A DNA stretch of 64,000 nt, taken from contig LYSZ01000005.1 of the NCBI GenBank assembly GCA_001657385.1, positions 1 through 64,000 on the forward strand. The letters are read 5' to 3'. A program made the translations under genes and the position numbers. The notes under the pieces were generated by a model. That model was given only the letters and a program-made list of their open reading frames with translations. It had not been told where the DNA came from and did not search any database. Origin of the DNA: Parvularcula sp. BBD 1991-13 (GTDB lineage: Bacteria; Pseudomonadota; Alphaproteobacteria; Caulobacterales; Parvularculaceae). Of the stretch, positions 43,901 through 53,085 are shown piece by piece (position 1 is the stretch's first letter; the number at the start of each line of letters is the position of its first letter).

Positions 43901-44456
43901 GCAGTTCCGCCTCGTGGCGGCGCGAGTGCAGGCCGGTGACGCCGGCGGCCTCTTCCAGAAGGCGGCGGCGGTTCTGCGGCTTGGCGTTGATCAGTTCGGC
44001 GACCTGGCCCTGGCGCACCAGCGCCGGGGAGTTCGCCCCGGTCGAGGCGTCCGCGAACAGGAGCTGGACGTCCCGGGCCCGAACCTCCTTGGAATTGATG
44101 CGGTAGATCGACTGGGTGCCCTCTTCCTTGCGGATGATGCGGCGGGAGACCTCCAGCGTGTCGTGCTCGTTGTACTCCGCCGGGGCGGTGCGGTCGGAAT
44201 TGTCGAGGGTGAGAATGACCTCCGCCCAGTTGCGCGCCGGCCGCATGGAGGTGCCTGCGAAGATCACCGCGTCCATGCCGTCGCCGCGCAGGGCCTTGGC
44301 GGACGTCGCCCCCATCACCCAGCGCAGGGCTTCGAGCAGGTTGGACTTGCCGCACCCGTTGGGGCCGACGATCCCGGTCAGGCCGTCTCTGATTTCGAAG
44401 TCGGTCGGTTCGACGAAGGACTTGAACCCGACCAGTCGGACATTGGTGAATTTCAC
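40959..44456 (-). CDS. smc: Chromosome segregation ATPase SMC
   Basis: 1165 residues from GTG 44456 (VKFTNVRLVGFKSFVEPTDF), preferable to an ATG upstream that adds 12 unrelated residues. Head: Walker A GIVGPNGCGKSNLLEAL (about 32-38), then two long coiled-coil arms around a hinge near residues 510-650 (EVEPGYENALAAALGDDLGA), and C-terminal head with signature LSLMSGGEQALTATAL and Walker B PVCVLDEVDAPLDDANV. Organises and segregates the chromosome. The antisense strand is open for most of its length but is a GC-bias shadow. Confidence 0.96.
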   Translation of the reverse strand: MKFTNVRLVGFKSFVEPTDFEIRDGLTGIVGPNGCGKSNLLEALRWVMGATSAKALRGDGMDAVIFAGTSMRPARNWAEVILTLDNSDRTAPAEYNEHDTLEVSRRIIRKEEGTQSIYRINSKEVRARDVQLLFADASTGANSPALVRQGQVAELINAKPQNRRRLLEEAAGVTGLHSRRHEAELRLRATEQNLERLDDVIGELETQKAALARQARQATRYRNVSGDIRRTEAMLCYLRWREAVEAQEKAAAGLAEISGLIAETTRAAAAAATAQSNAHEALDPLRMAEAEAAAALHRLTVARENLDDEARRAEAELARLDAELEQLETDLSREKGLLSEAEDAAGALAGERDALSAGQTSESERVEQANAALAAAAETLEAVEAEYDRRSGEAAAIDARRKTVDGGLADAARRLEKIAGEASRFREERDAIAPTPEQARALEDADARFAAAEEAARAAETAYQRAEEERGAAEDEETALRAPLRDAEERRSRIDAEREALGRVLAANDAEDWPALIELIEVEPGYENALAAALGDDLGAAIDEDAPSHWSALGENLVPAELPPGTAPLSRFVRAPAVLNRRLAAIGVIEDAIDGGIEGGAGNGDALRAQLKSGQRLVSRDGDLWRWDGFASRADAKTAAAIRLEQRNRLAELDAQYDAVARDADAARARHEAAAETLKEKQRFEKEARALFADARRALDGARNALTDLERKHERAASRLTSIDENLARLAEEETDTRERHDRLLEDRGALPDADAIAAGVAAAREQVAEARAAASDARAAHASLEREAQARAQRLAAIGRESEMWTGRRDAAAARIAELEGRLVQTREAHGAAKDAPARLEEKRKALLDQIAEAETRRNNAADALAQAVTTAQEADKTARAAETEAGEAREERARLEAQGEAAAERVTEAVALTHETCECEPDALLAMAEHKDDKPLPARDDMERKLERYKRERENLGGVNLRADEEMQEVAERLEQLAVEREDCEAATRKLRTAIGGLNREARQRLMEAFETVNSNFATLFTRLFNGGQAELRLIESDDPLEAGLEIFASPPGKKLASLSLMSGGEQALTATALIFAVFMANPAPVCVLDEVDAPLDDANVERFCRLLHQMAEETETRFIIITHHALSMSRMNRLFGVTMIERGVSQLVSVDLSKAEQLAAAE

Positions 44457-44558
44457 GCGTCTTTTCCCGGCAATGGCGGCCCCGAGGCCCACATCCAGGG
44501 AGCCGCCCGTTTAAACCTTAATGATCGCCGATTCTGACGCGAGGCCAAGGGCGCGGGG

Positions 44559-45272
44559 TTACTCCGCGCCGGCTTTTTCGAGCGCTTCGTCGATGGCGCC
44601 GGAAAAGTCTTCAACGGTTGAAAAATGGCGCAGATCGCCGTTGACGATGAAGCTCGGCGTCGACCTGACGTCATACCGGTTGCGCGCGTCGTTGACGTTG
44701 CCGTTGATCAGGTCGAGCAATTCCTCCCGTTTCATGCAGGCGTCGAAAGCCGCCTCGTCCATGCCGGTCTGGTTGGCCACCTTGATCAGTTCGGCCCGCG
44801 GGGAATCGCCGGTGATCCACGCCCGCTGGGTCTTGAACAGCGAGCCCAGCACCAGGAAATACGCATCCTGGCCGCCCTTGTCCGCGGCGCAGCGCGCCAG
44901 CATGGAGGCGGCGATGGAAAGCTCCGCCGGGGCGGTCGGGAATTCCCGGAAGATAAAGCGGACCTTCCCGGTGTCGACGTATTTCTCCTTGATCTCGGGA
45001 TAGATGGTCTCGTGGAACGTCGCGCAGTGCGGGCAGGTCAGGGACGCGTATTCGATCACCGTCACCGCCGCGTCCTCGTCGCCCACGGCCATCTCCGCCA
45101 GCGCGCCGACGCCGTCGGACGCGCCGGCCCCGGCCTCGGGCGATGACGCCGCCGCTTCAGAGCCGGTCGCGCCGGACGACGACGCGCCGTCGCAGGCGGC
45201 GAGAGCCAGGGCCATGGCGCCGGGCAGAAGGGCGGACCGCAGAGCGGCGGACAGTGAGATCATCGATAACAT
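44559..45272 (-). CDS. DsbA-family thioredoxin-fold lipoprotein
   Basis: 237 residues (or from Met 45260, MISLSAALRS). Signal peptide and lipobox ALALAACDGASSS, a Ser/Ala/Gly linker, then DsbA fold with active site SLTCPHCATFHETI (CPHC) and cis-Pro segment VRSTPSFIVNGDL. A helical insert lies between. Probably a periplasmic thiol oxidoreductase of the DsbA/DsbG-like kind. In related alphaproteobacteria this gene sits between smc and the DUF721 gene as here. Confidence 0.88.
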   Translation of the reverse strand: MLSMISLSAALRSALLPGAMALALAACDGASSSGATGSEAAASSPEAGAGASDGVGALAEMAVGDEDAAVTVIEYASLTCPHCATFHETIYPEIKEKYVDTGKVRFIFREFPTAPAELSIAASMLARCAADKGGQDAYFLVLGSLFKTQRAWITGDSPRAELIKVANQTGMDEAAFDACMKREELLDLINGNVNDARNRYDVRSTPSFIVNGDLRHFSTVEDFSGAIDEALEKAGAE

Positions 45273-45460
45273 CCTTTCCTAGTATTCCTGGGCGCCCTTT
45301 GAAGCGTGGCGCAATGAACCGCCCGCTGGGTTGGGGCGGTCGGAATGATTGCTGAAACCGTCAAGCCCTTAAAATCGCGCAACCCCTTGCGGAGCGCAAG
45401 TCTTCACGAAAGGGAATCCCGGTCTTCCGCCGGGCGCCCGCTTTCCCGGCGCCGGTCCGT

Positions 45461-45973
45461 TCAAGGCGCGCCGTTGCGCCGGGCGACGGCGCTGCGGAAC
45501 GACGACAGCGCCTTGCCGAGGGGCGAGGATGGCCCCTCGGACGGGCCGCCGGCCTGGCCGCCGCGCGCTGATGCGCCCGCGCGCGCGCCATGTTGCCGGA
45601 TGACGAGGCGGTTCACGGCCCCGGGGCCGAGAAAGCGGTTTACCCTGATCAACAGGTCGTCCGCGCGCATCTGCGTCTCGGCGGCGGCGCCGCCGCTTTC
45701 CACGATCACCTCCAGGGTGCGGCCCGTCTTCGTCCCCGTGATCCGGCCCGGACGGCAGAGCGCCGCCAGCGGTTTGCCGGCGATGGTCGGCCAGTGGCCC
45801 ACCAGTTCCGGATCGGCGTATTTCGTCTTTCGGGCGAGAGCCGCGAACACTTTCGCCGCCGCGGCCCCTGCGGTCGGGGCCGCGCGCCGGGCCGCCCTTG
45901 TCTGGATCGCGGCCGCCGGCGACGGCGGCAGGGGACGCGACGGGGATTTGGCGTAGGGGCGGGGCATGGTCAT
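45461..45973 (-). CDS. DUF721/DciA-family protein
   Basis: 170 residues (start 45973 or Met 45967). The conserved part spans about residues 35-125: RKTKYADPELVGHWPTIAGK, GRTLEVIVESGGAAAETQM and LLIRVNRFLGPGAVNRLVIR. DciA-type DUF721 proteins load the replicative helicase in bacteria without DnaC. The N-terminal 30 residues are Pro/Arg-rich and probably disordered. Divergent from mutY across a ~70-bp promoter region. Confidence 0.85.
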   Translation of the reverse strand: MTMPRPYAKSPSRPLPPSPAAAIQTRAARRAAPTAGAAAAKVFAALARKTKYADPELVGHWPTIAGKPLAALCRPGRITGTKTGRTLEVIVESGGAAAETQMRADDLLIRVNRFLGPGAVNRLVIRQHGARAGASARGGQAGGPSEGPSSPLGKALSSFRSAVARRNGAP

Positions 45974-46043
45974 GCGGCCTTGCGCCGGGCTTGATGGCCG
46001 GGCGGGTCTGGGTTTTCAGGAAAACACATCATAAACATATGCG

Positions 46044-47144
46044 ATGGCTTACGAAACGCGCGAGACGAAAAAGCTTTCCCCGGTCGCATCGGCCCTGCTC
46101 GCCTGGTACGACGCGAATGCGCGCGACCTGCCCTGGCGGATCGGTCCGGCCGAGCGCAAGGCCGGCCGGACCCCCGACCCCTACCGCGTATGGCTTTCCG
46201 AGATCATGCTGCAGCAGACGACCGTGGCGACGGTGCTGCCGCGCTATGAGGCTTTTCTGGAGCGCTGGCCGGATGTGGCGGCCATGGCCGCCGCGCCGCA
46301 GGCGGATGTTCTGGGCCAGTGGGCGGGCCTTGGCTATTATGCGCGCGCGCGCAACCTGCATCGATGCGCGCGCGCGGTGGTCGAGGATCACGGCGGCGAT
46401 TTTCCCGACACGGAAGAAGGCTTGCGCGCATTGCCGGGCGTCGGCGATTACACGGCGGCGGCCGTGGCGGCGATTGCCTTCGACCGGCGCGCCGTCGTCG
46501 TCGACGGCAATATCGAGCGCGTCGTCGCCCGCCTTTTTGCGATCGGCGCGCCGCTGCCCAGCGCCAAGGCGGAGATAAAGCGGCGCGCCGGCGAAATCTG
46601 GCCCCGGCGCCGGTCCGGGGATTTCGCGCAAGGGCTGATGGATCTGGGCGCCGGGATATGCAGGCCGAAAGCGCCGATGTGTCTTCTTTGCCCTATTTCC
46701 TCAGCCTGCGAAGCGTATGCGAAGGGGGCGGGCGAGGATTATCCGAAAAAGGCGCCGAGAAAGCCCAAGCCGTCGCGCCGCGGGGCCGTCTACGCGATGG
46801 TCAACGCGAAGGGCGAGATGCTGTTCGAGCGGCGGCCGGAAAAGGGCTTGCTCGGGGGCATGCTGGGGCTGCCCGGAACACCGTGGACGGACGAAAACGC
46901 CGGCGCGCCGCCGGCGGAAAGCGCGCCCGGCGGGCGGCTGAGGCCGGCGGACTGGGGCCGCGCCGGCGCGGTGGAGCACGTGTTCACCCATTTCCGCCTG
47001 ACGCTCGACGTCTTCGTGGCGCGGGCGCCGAAAGGCTTTCGCCGCAGGGCGGGTCAGGAATGGATCGCGCCGCGCGATGCGAAACTGCCGACGGTGATGA
47101 AAAAGGCGGTGAACGCGGCCTTGTCCTTTCCGCTGTCCGATTAA
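46044..47144 (+). CDS. mutY: A/G-specific adenine glycosylase
   Basis: 366 residues. HhH-GPD fold: SEIMLQQTTVATVLPRYEAF with catalytic Glu, LPGVGDYTAAAVAAIAFDRR with the hairpin and Asp in VVVDGNIERVVARL. Four Cys ligands of the 4Fe-4S cluster in CRPKAPMCLLCPISSAC. A C-terminal NUDIX-like domain (VEHVFTHFRLTLDVFV) recognises 8-oxoG. Removes adenine mispaired with 8-oxoguanine. Confidence 0.95.
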   Translation: MAYETRETKKLSPVASALLAWYDANARDLPWRIGPAERKAGRTPDPYRVWLSEIMLQQTTVATVLPRYEAFLERWPDVAAMAAAPQADVLGQWAGLGYYARARNLHRCARAVVEDHGGDFPDTEEGLRALPGVGDYTAAAVAAIAFDRRAVVVDGNIERVVARLFAIGAPLPSAKAEIKRRAGEIWPRRRSGDFAQGLMDLGAGICRPKAPMCLLCPISSACEAYAKGAGEDYPKKAPRKPKPSRRGAVYAMVNAKGEMLFERRPEKGLLGGMLGLPGTPWTDENAGAPPAESAPGGRLRPADWGRAGAVEHVFTHFRLTLDVFVARAPKGFRRRAGQEWIAPRDAKLPTVMKKAVNAALSFPLSD

Positions 47145-47350
47145 TTGTAGCGTCGGCGTTTAACCCTTGGGGGGTAAACATTTCTTGACGGTCAGGCGCC
47201 GGGATAGCCCGCGTCATGGATGCGCTCGGCGCAATCGCGCGGGTTCCATTCGTCAAAAAATTTTTATGCTGATTATGCAGCGTCTTTCCATCTCGCGCGG
47301 CGCCTGCCCGTCGGGGGTCTCGGTGCGCGCGGTCGTTGACGCCGTGCGGT

Positions 47351-48574
<1,224 letters not shown>

Positions 48575-48681
48575 TTACAATTCGTCCGCTTGCGTCGCGT
48601 CCGGACCACAAGATGTTGTGACTGGACCTCTCCCCCGCCGGGCCTACCTTTTCAGAAAACAACGGAAAGGACGCGGCGCGC

Positions 48682-49311
48682 ATGCAACATTTCGGCGACA
48701 TCATGTTTACCGACGCGGTCAAGGCCGAGCAGGTCCGGCGCGGCTCGCGCGAAGGCTACGCCGCGATGACCGCACGCCCGGCGCCGGATGGGCTGGGCGA
48801 GCGCGAGGCGGCGTTCATCGCGGCGCGCGACAGCTTCTACATGGCGAGCGTGACGGAAACCGGCTGGCCCTATGTTCAGCATCGCGGCGGGCCGGCGGGG
48901 TTTTTAAGGCCGCTCGACCGGACGACGCTGGCCATGGCTGATTATCGCGGCAACAGGCAGTATGTCTCCACCGGCAATCTGAAACGGGACAATCGCGTCG
49001 CTCTGTTCCTGATGGATTACCCCAACCGGGCGCGGCTGAAGATCCTTGCCCGGGCCGACGTCGTCGAGGCGGCGGACGATCCCGACCGCGCGGCGCATCT
49101 TGGCGGCGACGGCGCGGGCCGGGTCGAGCGGCTGTTCACGTTCCGGGTCGAGGCTTTCGACTGGAACTGCCCGCAGTTCATCACGCCGCGCTTTACCGAG
49201 GACGAGGTGCGCGCCGCGCTCGCGCCCCACATGGAAAAGCTGGCGGCCGCGGAGGCGGAAAATCGCGCCTTGCGCCAACGTATCGCCGAACTGGAAGGCC
49301 GGGGCGCGTAA
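48682..49311 (+). CDS. Pyridoxamine 5'-phosphate oxidase family FMN-binding protein
   Basis: 209 residues. Split-barrel flavin-binding fold: FIAARDSFYMASVTETGWPY, VQHRGGPAGFLRPLDRTTLA, NRQYVSTGNLKRDNRVALFL and MDYPNRARLKILARADVVEA. A C-terminal coiled-coil-like stretch (MEKLAAAEAENRALRQRIAE) is added. General flavin reductase/oxidase family; the substrate is unknown. Divergent from ccrM, sharing its regulatory region. Confidence 0.8.
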   Translation: MQHFGDIMFTDAVKAEQVRRGSREGYAAMTARPAPDGLGEREAAFIAARDSFYMASVTETGWPYVQHRGGPAGFLRPLDRTTLAMADYRGNRQYVSTGNLKRDNRVALFLMDYPNRARLKILARADVVEAADDPDRAAHLGGDGAGRVERLFTFRVEAFDWNCPQFITPRFTEDEVRAALAPHMEKLAAAEAENRALRQRIAELEGRGA

Positions 49312-49339
49312 ACCGAAAACGGTTTCACGCGGCGCCGCG

Positions 49340-49960
49340 TTATGCGCGTCCGGCGCCGACGAGATCGGCGATCGGCCTGAAGCTTTTGCGGTGATGGGGC
49401 GTCGGGCCGTGGCGAGCGATCGCGTCGAGATGGGCCTTCGCGCCATAGCCCTTGTTTTTCTCCCAGGCATACTCGGGATAAAGCCTCGCCAGATCGCGCA
49501 TGATGCGGTCGCGCGTCACCTTCGCGACGATCGACGCGGCGGCGATGGAATGGCTTTTGGCGTCGCCCTTGACCACCAGATGCGTCGCCGCCTTCAGCGG
49601 CGGGCGGGCGTTCCCGTCCACGAGGCAGGCGTCGGGCGGAAAGGGCAGGGCCGCCTCGGCCCGGGCCATGGCCGCAAGCGTCGCCTGCAGGATATTGATC
49701 CGATCGATTTCCTCGACCTCGGCGACGCCGACGCCGACGGCGGCGCATTCCATGAGCGCGTCGGCGAGCGCCTCCCGGCGTTTTTCCGTCAGGGTTTTGG
49801 AATCGCGCAAGCCCGCCGGCATGGTCGCGGGATCAAGCACGACCGCCGCCGCCACCACCGGCCCGGCGAGGGGGCCGCGCCCCGCCTCGTCAATCCCGGC
49901 GATGCGGCCCGGCCGGCCAGGCAAGGCGTTTTCAAGGTCGAAGCTCGGCGTTTCGGGCAT
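49340..49960 (-). CDS. rnhB: Ribonuclease HII
   Basis: 206 residues. Catalytic DEDD set in IAGIDEAGRGPLAGPVVAAA, RDSKTLTEKRREALADALME, CLVDGNARPPLKAATHLVVK and KSHSIAAASIVAKVTRDRIM. Cleaves single ribonucleotides and RNA-DNA hybrids in DNA. Lies in the ccrM-rnhB-radical SAM gene neighbourhood seen in relatives; on the minus strand after the radical SAM gene. Confidence 0.94.
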   Translation of the reverse strand: MPETPSFDLENALPGRPGRIAGIDEAGRGPLAGPVVAAAVVLDPATMPAGLRDSKTLTEKRREALADALMECAAVGVGVAEVEEIDRINILQATLAAMARAEAALPFPPDACLVDGNARPPLKAATHLVVKGDAKSHSIAAASIVAKVTRDRIMRDLARLYPEYAWEKNKGYGAKAHLDAIARHGPTPHHRKSFRPIADLVGAGRA

Positions 49961-50084
49961 GGGGTCCGTTGCTGGCGCGGGGCGGGGGCTCGAATTTTTT
50001 ATTTTTTCGATCCTCCCGCGAGTCGCCCGGGCCGTTCAATCCGCCGCAAGGCTTCTAGTCCGCCGCGAGGCTTCAGGGCGGCTT

Positions 50085-51260
50085 TCACGCCTCGAAAAGA
50101 TCGTACTGCCCCGACGCCTGCGACGGCACGCGAAATTGCGACAGGTCCAGCGGCGCGTTTTCCCGGTCGAAGCCGAGCCGGGCGCGGGCGACCGCGTTGC
50201 GTTGATCGATAAGGCGCGCATAGGGCGTGGAGATCTCGCGGCCGCGCGACCAGTGCGGATCGTAGTCGCGCCCCCCGTTCATCTCGCGGATATGGCGCAG
50301 GATGCGCGCCGCCCGGTTCGGGGCGAAGGTCTCCAGCCATTCCTGGAACAGGGGCGAGACCTCCAGCGGCAGGCGCAGTATGGTGTGGGCGGAAAACGTC
50401 GCGCCGAGATCCGCGGCCCGTTCCATGATCGCCTCCATCTCGCTGTCGTTGAGGCCGGGGATCATCGGGCCGGTCATGATCCCAACCGGCACGCCGGCGT
50501 CGGCGAGCGTCTTGACGGCGTCAAACCGCCGCCCGGGCGCGGAGGCCCGCGGCTCCATCGACCGGGCGAGCTTTCTGTCCTCGGTCGTGATCGAGATCAT
50601 GGCCCGGGTCAGGTTCTTCGCCGCCATCGGCGCCAGGATGTCGACGTCGCGGGTGATCAGATGCCCCTTGGTGAGGACCGTCACCGGATGGTTGAAGCGT
50701 GAAAAGACGGACAGGACGCCGCGCATGATCTGGAACCGGCGTTCGACCGGCTGATAGGGGTCGGTATTCGTGCCCATGGCGACGACGCGCGGCTTGTAGC
50801 GCGGGTCCGCCAGTTCCTTTTCCAACAGTTTTTGGGCGGAGGGTTTGGCGAACAGGCGGGTTTCGAAATCAAGCCCCGGCGACAGCCCCATATAGGCGTG
50901 GCTGGGCCGCGCGAAGCAGTAGATGCAGCCATGCTCGCAGCCGCGATAGGGGTTGATGGACCGGTCGAAGCCCACATAAGGCGACTTGTTGTAGGTGATG
51001 ATCCGGCGCGGGGTCTCCAGCGTGACCTCCGTGCGCAGGGGCGGCAATTCCTCGCCGTCGTTGAAGCGCCCCGCTTCTTCCGCGTCGCGCCAGCCGTCGT
51101 CGGCGACCTCGCGCTTTTCGTTTTCGTAACGGCCGCTTTCATTGGAGCGCGCGCCGCGCCCCGTCTCCCTGGGTGACGGACCCCCCGGGTTTTTGGGGGC
51201 GTCCTCGGAGGGGCGGTGAGGACGGAAGGAGAGGGGTGCGGCGCGCGCCATGACTTGCAT
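50085..51260 (-). CDS. Radical SAM protein, PA0069 family (SplB-related)
   Basis: 391 residues from ATG 51260 (or 51251). The N-terminal ~75 residues are charged and variable. Then TPRRIITYNKSPYVGFDRSI, the cluster motif YRGCEHGCIYCFARPSHAYM (CxxxCxxC), PRVVAMGTNTDPYQPVERRF, VTVLTKGHLITRDVDILAPM and MTGPMIPGLNDSEMEAIMER. This is the PA0069 family, distantly similar to spore photoproduct lyase; substrate unknown. A LexA-like direct repeat lies 16 bp upstream, hinting at DNA-damage control. Confidence 0.88.
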   Translation of the reverse strand: MQVMARAAPLSFRPHRPSEDAPKNPGGPSPRETGRGARSNESGRYENEKREVADDGWRDAEEAGRFNDGEELPPLRTEVTLETPRRIITYNKSPYVGFDRSINPYRGCEHGCIYCFARPSHAYMGLSPGLDFETRLFAKPSAQKLLEKELADPRYKPRVVAMGTNTDPYQPVERRFQIMRGVLSVFSRFNHPVTVLTKGHLITRDVDILAPMAAKNLTRAMISITTEDRKLARSMEPRASAPGRRFDAVKTLADAGVPVGIMTGPMIPGLNDSEMEAIMERAADLGATFSAHTILRLPLEVSPLFQEWLETFAPNRAARILRHIREMNGGRDYDPHWSRGREISTPYARLIDQRNAVARARLGFDRENAPLDLSQFRVPSQASGQYDLFEA

Positions 51261-51629
51261 GTATCAAACAAATCAGAACAAAACAAGAACATTTTTTCCT
51301 CAAGCCGCGCCGGCGAAATCCGGCGCAGCCGGCGGCTGGGAACAGGCGACCGACAAACTCGTCGCCGTCGCGGCGAAGCGTCCGGACCAGCGCCTTGCGG
51401 TCGCGGCTTGATCCGGGAGTTTTGCGCCGGCGCAACGGCGGGGCTGCGGCGAACGGGCGGCCCTTGCCGGCCCGCGCGCCCGCATCCCCAGGCCAGGCGA
51501 TTTCGCCAACCCCCGTGCAGGCGGCCCCTATGTAGGCGGCTCCCGTGCGAAAAAAGGCGAGGCAAAAAGGCGAGAGCGCCCCGTTTTCGCTCTTGCCGCC
51601 TCCGCTCTGCGCATTATGCAAGTGCGGCT
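51261..51629. other. Intergenic region between radical SAM gene and the GT2 gene
   Basis: 369 bases. The left ~40 hold the radical SAM promoter and LexA-like box; the rest is GC-rich with several ribosome-site-like runs but no gene that I can support. Small frames here overlap each other on both strands and look like shadows. Confidence 0.4.
51276..51290 (-). promoter_or_regulatory. LexA-like box (direct repeat) upstream of the radical SAM gene
   Basis: GAAC (51276-51279), seven bases, GAAC (51287-51290), i.e. GTTC-N7-GTTC on the coding strand, the alphaproteobacterial SOS box. It lies 16 bp before the start codon. Eight fixed bases occur by chance about once per window, so the location is the main support. 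Confidence 0.5.
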
Positions 51630-52379
51630 ATGAGCTTTGACGCCGCCCTGGAATTGTCCGACGCGACGCATCCGGCCCCGGTTCGACCGGCGCCGGCCTC
51701 CGTCGTGATCCCCGCTCTCAATGCGGCGGCGCGCCTGCCGGCCGCGCTTGAGGCCCTGGCGGCGGGAAGCCTCGCCGGGCTGCTGCGCGAGGCGATCGTC
51801 GTCGACGGGGGCTCGCGGGACGAGACCGCGGCCATCGCCGACGCCTTCGGGGCGCGGGTGCTCCACGCGCCGCCGGGGCGCGGCGGTCAGCTCAAAACCG
51901 GCGCCGCTGCGGCGCGCGGCGCATGGCTGCTCTTTCTCCATGCCGACACCGTGCTCGAACCGGGCTGGCTCGATGAGGCGGCCGCGTTCATGCGGAACGG
52001 GGAGGACCGCGCCGCGGTCTTCACCCTTGCGTTCGACGCGCGCGGTCTCGCCCCGCGCATGGTCGCCGCCGGCGCCATGGCGCGCACCCGGCTCCTGAAA
52101 AGTCCATATGGCGATCAGGGGCTCCTGATCCCCCGCCGCCTTTACGACGCCATCGGCGGGTTCAGCGACATGCCGCTGTTCGAGGATGTCGACATCATCG
52201 CGCGGCTTATCCGTCACGGCGGACGCGGGGCGCTTCATGTTTTCAAGGCGCGGGCCGTCACCGCCGCCGACCGCTATGAGCGCGACGGCTACGCCGCGCG
52301 GGTGTTGAGAAATCTCTGGCTGCGGGCGCAGTACCACGCCGGCGTATCGCCGCAAAAACTGGCGAAGCGGTATCGCTGA
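51630..52379 (+). CDS. TIGR04283-like GT2 glycosyltransferase
   Basis: 249 residues from ATG 51630. GT-A type 2 fold: SVVIPALNAAARLPAALEAL, EAIVVDGGSRDETAAIADAF and LLFLHADTVLEPGWLDEAAA with an HAD metal motif; KSPYGDQGLLIPRRLYDAIG and PLFEDVDIIARL follow. Members are annotated as arsenosugar-biosynthesis-type glycosyltransferases. Its TGA shares a base with the ATG of the next gene. No ars genes are near, so the pathway name may not apply. Confidence 0.82.
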   Translation: MSFDAALELSDATHPAPVRPAPASVVIPALNAAARLPAALEALAAGSLAGLLREAIVVDGGSRDETAAIADAFGARVLHAPPGRGGQLKTGAAAARGAWLLFLHADTVLEPGWLDEAAAFMRNGEDRAAVFTLAFDARGLAPRMVAAGAMARTRLLKSPYGDQGLLIPRRLYDAIGGFSDMPLFEDVDIIARLIRHGGRGALHVFKARAVTAADRYERDGYAARVLRNLWLRAQYHAGVSPQKLAKRYR

Positions 52380-52981
52380 TGCGTGGAACGCTGATCATTT
52401 TCGTCAAGGCGCCGGCGGCGGGAAGGGTCAAGACCCGGCTCGGCGCGGAGATCGGCATGGGCGCGGCCGCTGCGTTGTTCCGGACCATGACCATGCGCAC
52501 GGTCCTGGAGGCGGAAAAATCCGGGGCGCGCGTCGTACTGGCGGTCGATCCGGCCGCCGCCGTCGCCGGATGGGACAATGTCTGGCCGCCGCGCCTGCCG
52601 CGCCTGGCGCAGGGGCCGGGACCTCTCGGCGAGCGCATGCGCCGGGTGCTGGACGCGCTGCCGCGCGGACCCGTCGCGATCATCGGCGCCGATGCGCCGG
52701 GCTTTCGCGCCCGTCATGCGCGCGCTGCGTTCGCGGCCCTGCGCGGGGCCGACGCCGTTTTCGGCCCGGCGGCGGACGGCGGCTACTGGCTTGTCGGCCT
52801 TGCCCGCCGGCGCGCGGCGCCGGATCTCTTTCGCGGCGTGCGCTGGTCGACGCCCCGCGCCCTCGCCGATACTCAGGCGAGCCTGCCCGCCGGCTTCCGC
52901 ATGGCGCTGGTCGAGACTCTCGCCGATGTGGACGAAGCGGCGGATCTGGGCCATTTCGGCCCTCATGCGACGGCGCGTTGA
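52379..52981 (+). CDS. TIGR04282-like DUF2064 nucleotidyl/glycosyltransferase
   Basis: 200 residues. Signature KAPAAGRVKTRLGAEIGMG near the N-terminus (nucleotide-binding loop with KTRL), GPVAIIGADAPGFRARHARA and GPAADGGYWLVGLARRR. It resembles CofC/IspD-like nucleotidyltransferases. Paired with the preceding GT2 gene by a one-base overlap; together a conserved two-gene unit of uncertain sugar product. Confidence 0.82.
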   Translation: MRGTLIIFVKAPAAGRVKTRLGAEIGMGAAAALFRTMTMRTVLEAEKSGARVVLAVDPAAAVAGWDNVWPPRLPRLAQGPGPLGERMRRVLDALPRGPVAIIGADAPGFRARHARAAFAALRGADAVFGPAADGGYWLVGLARRRAAPDLFRGVRWSTPRALADTQASLPAGFRMALVETLADVDEAADLGHFGPHATAR

Positions 52982-53085
52982 CCACGCCCGCCGCGCGCGG
53001 GCACTATCCTCGCCGCGGAGGAAGGCTCGTCCTGAGCGGGGCGGGGACCGGGGGGACCGGGGGACTGGGAGAGGAGACGCCGGCG

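Noticed and set aside
40527-44537. A 1336-codon open frame on the plus strand across smc
   Set aside because: It is the antisense shadow of smc; third-position GC bias keeps stops away, and its product is a low-complexity Arg/Gly/Ala-rich sequence with no domain. SMC on the minus strand has all head motifs.
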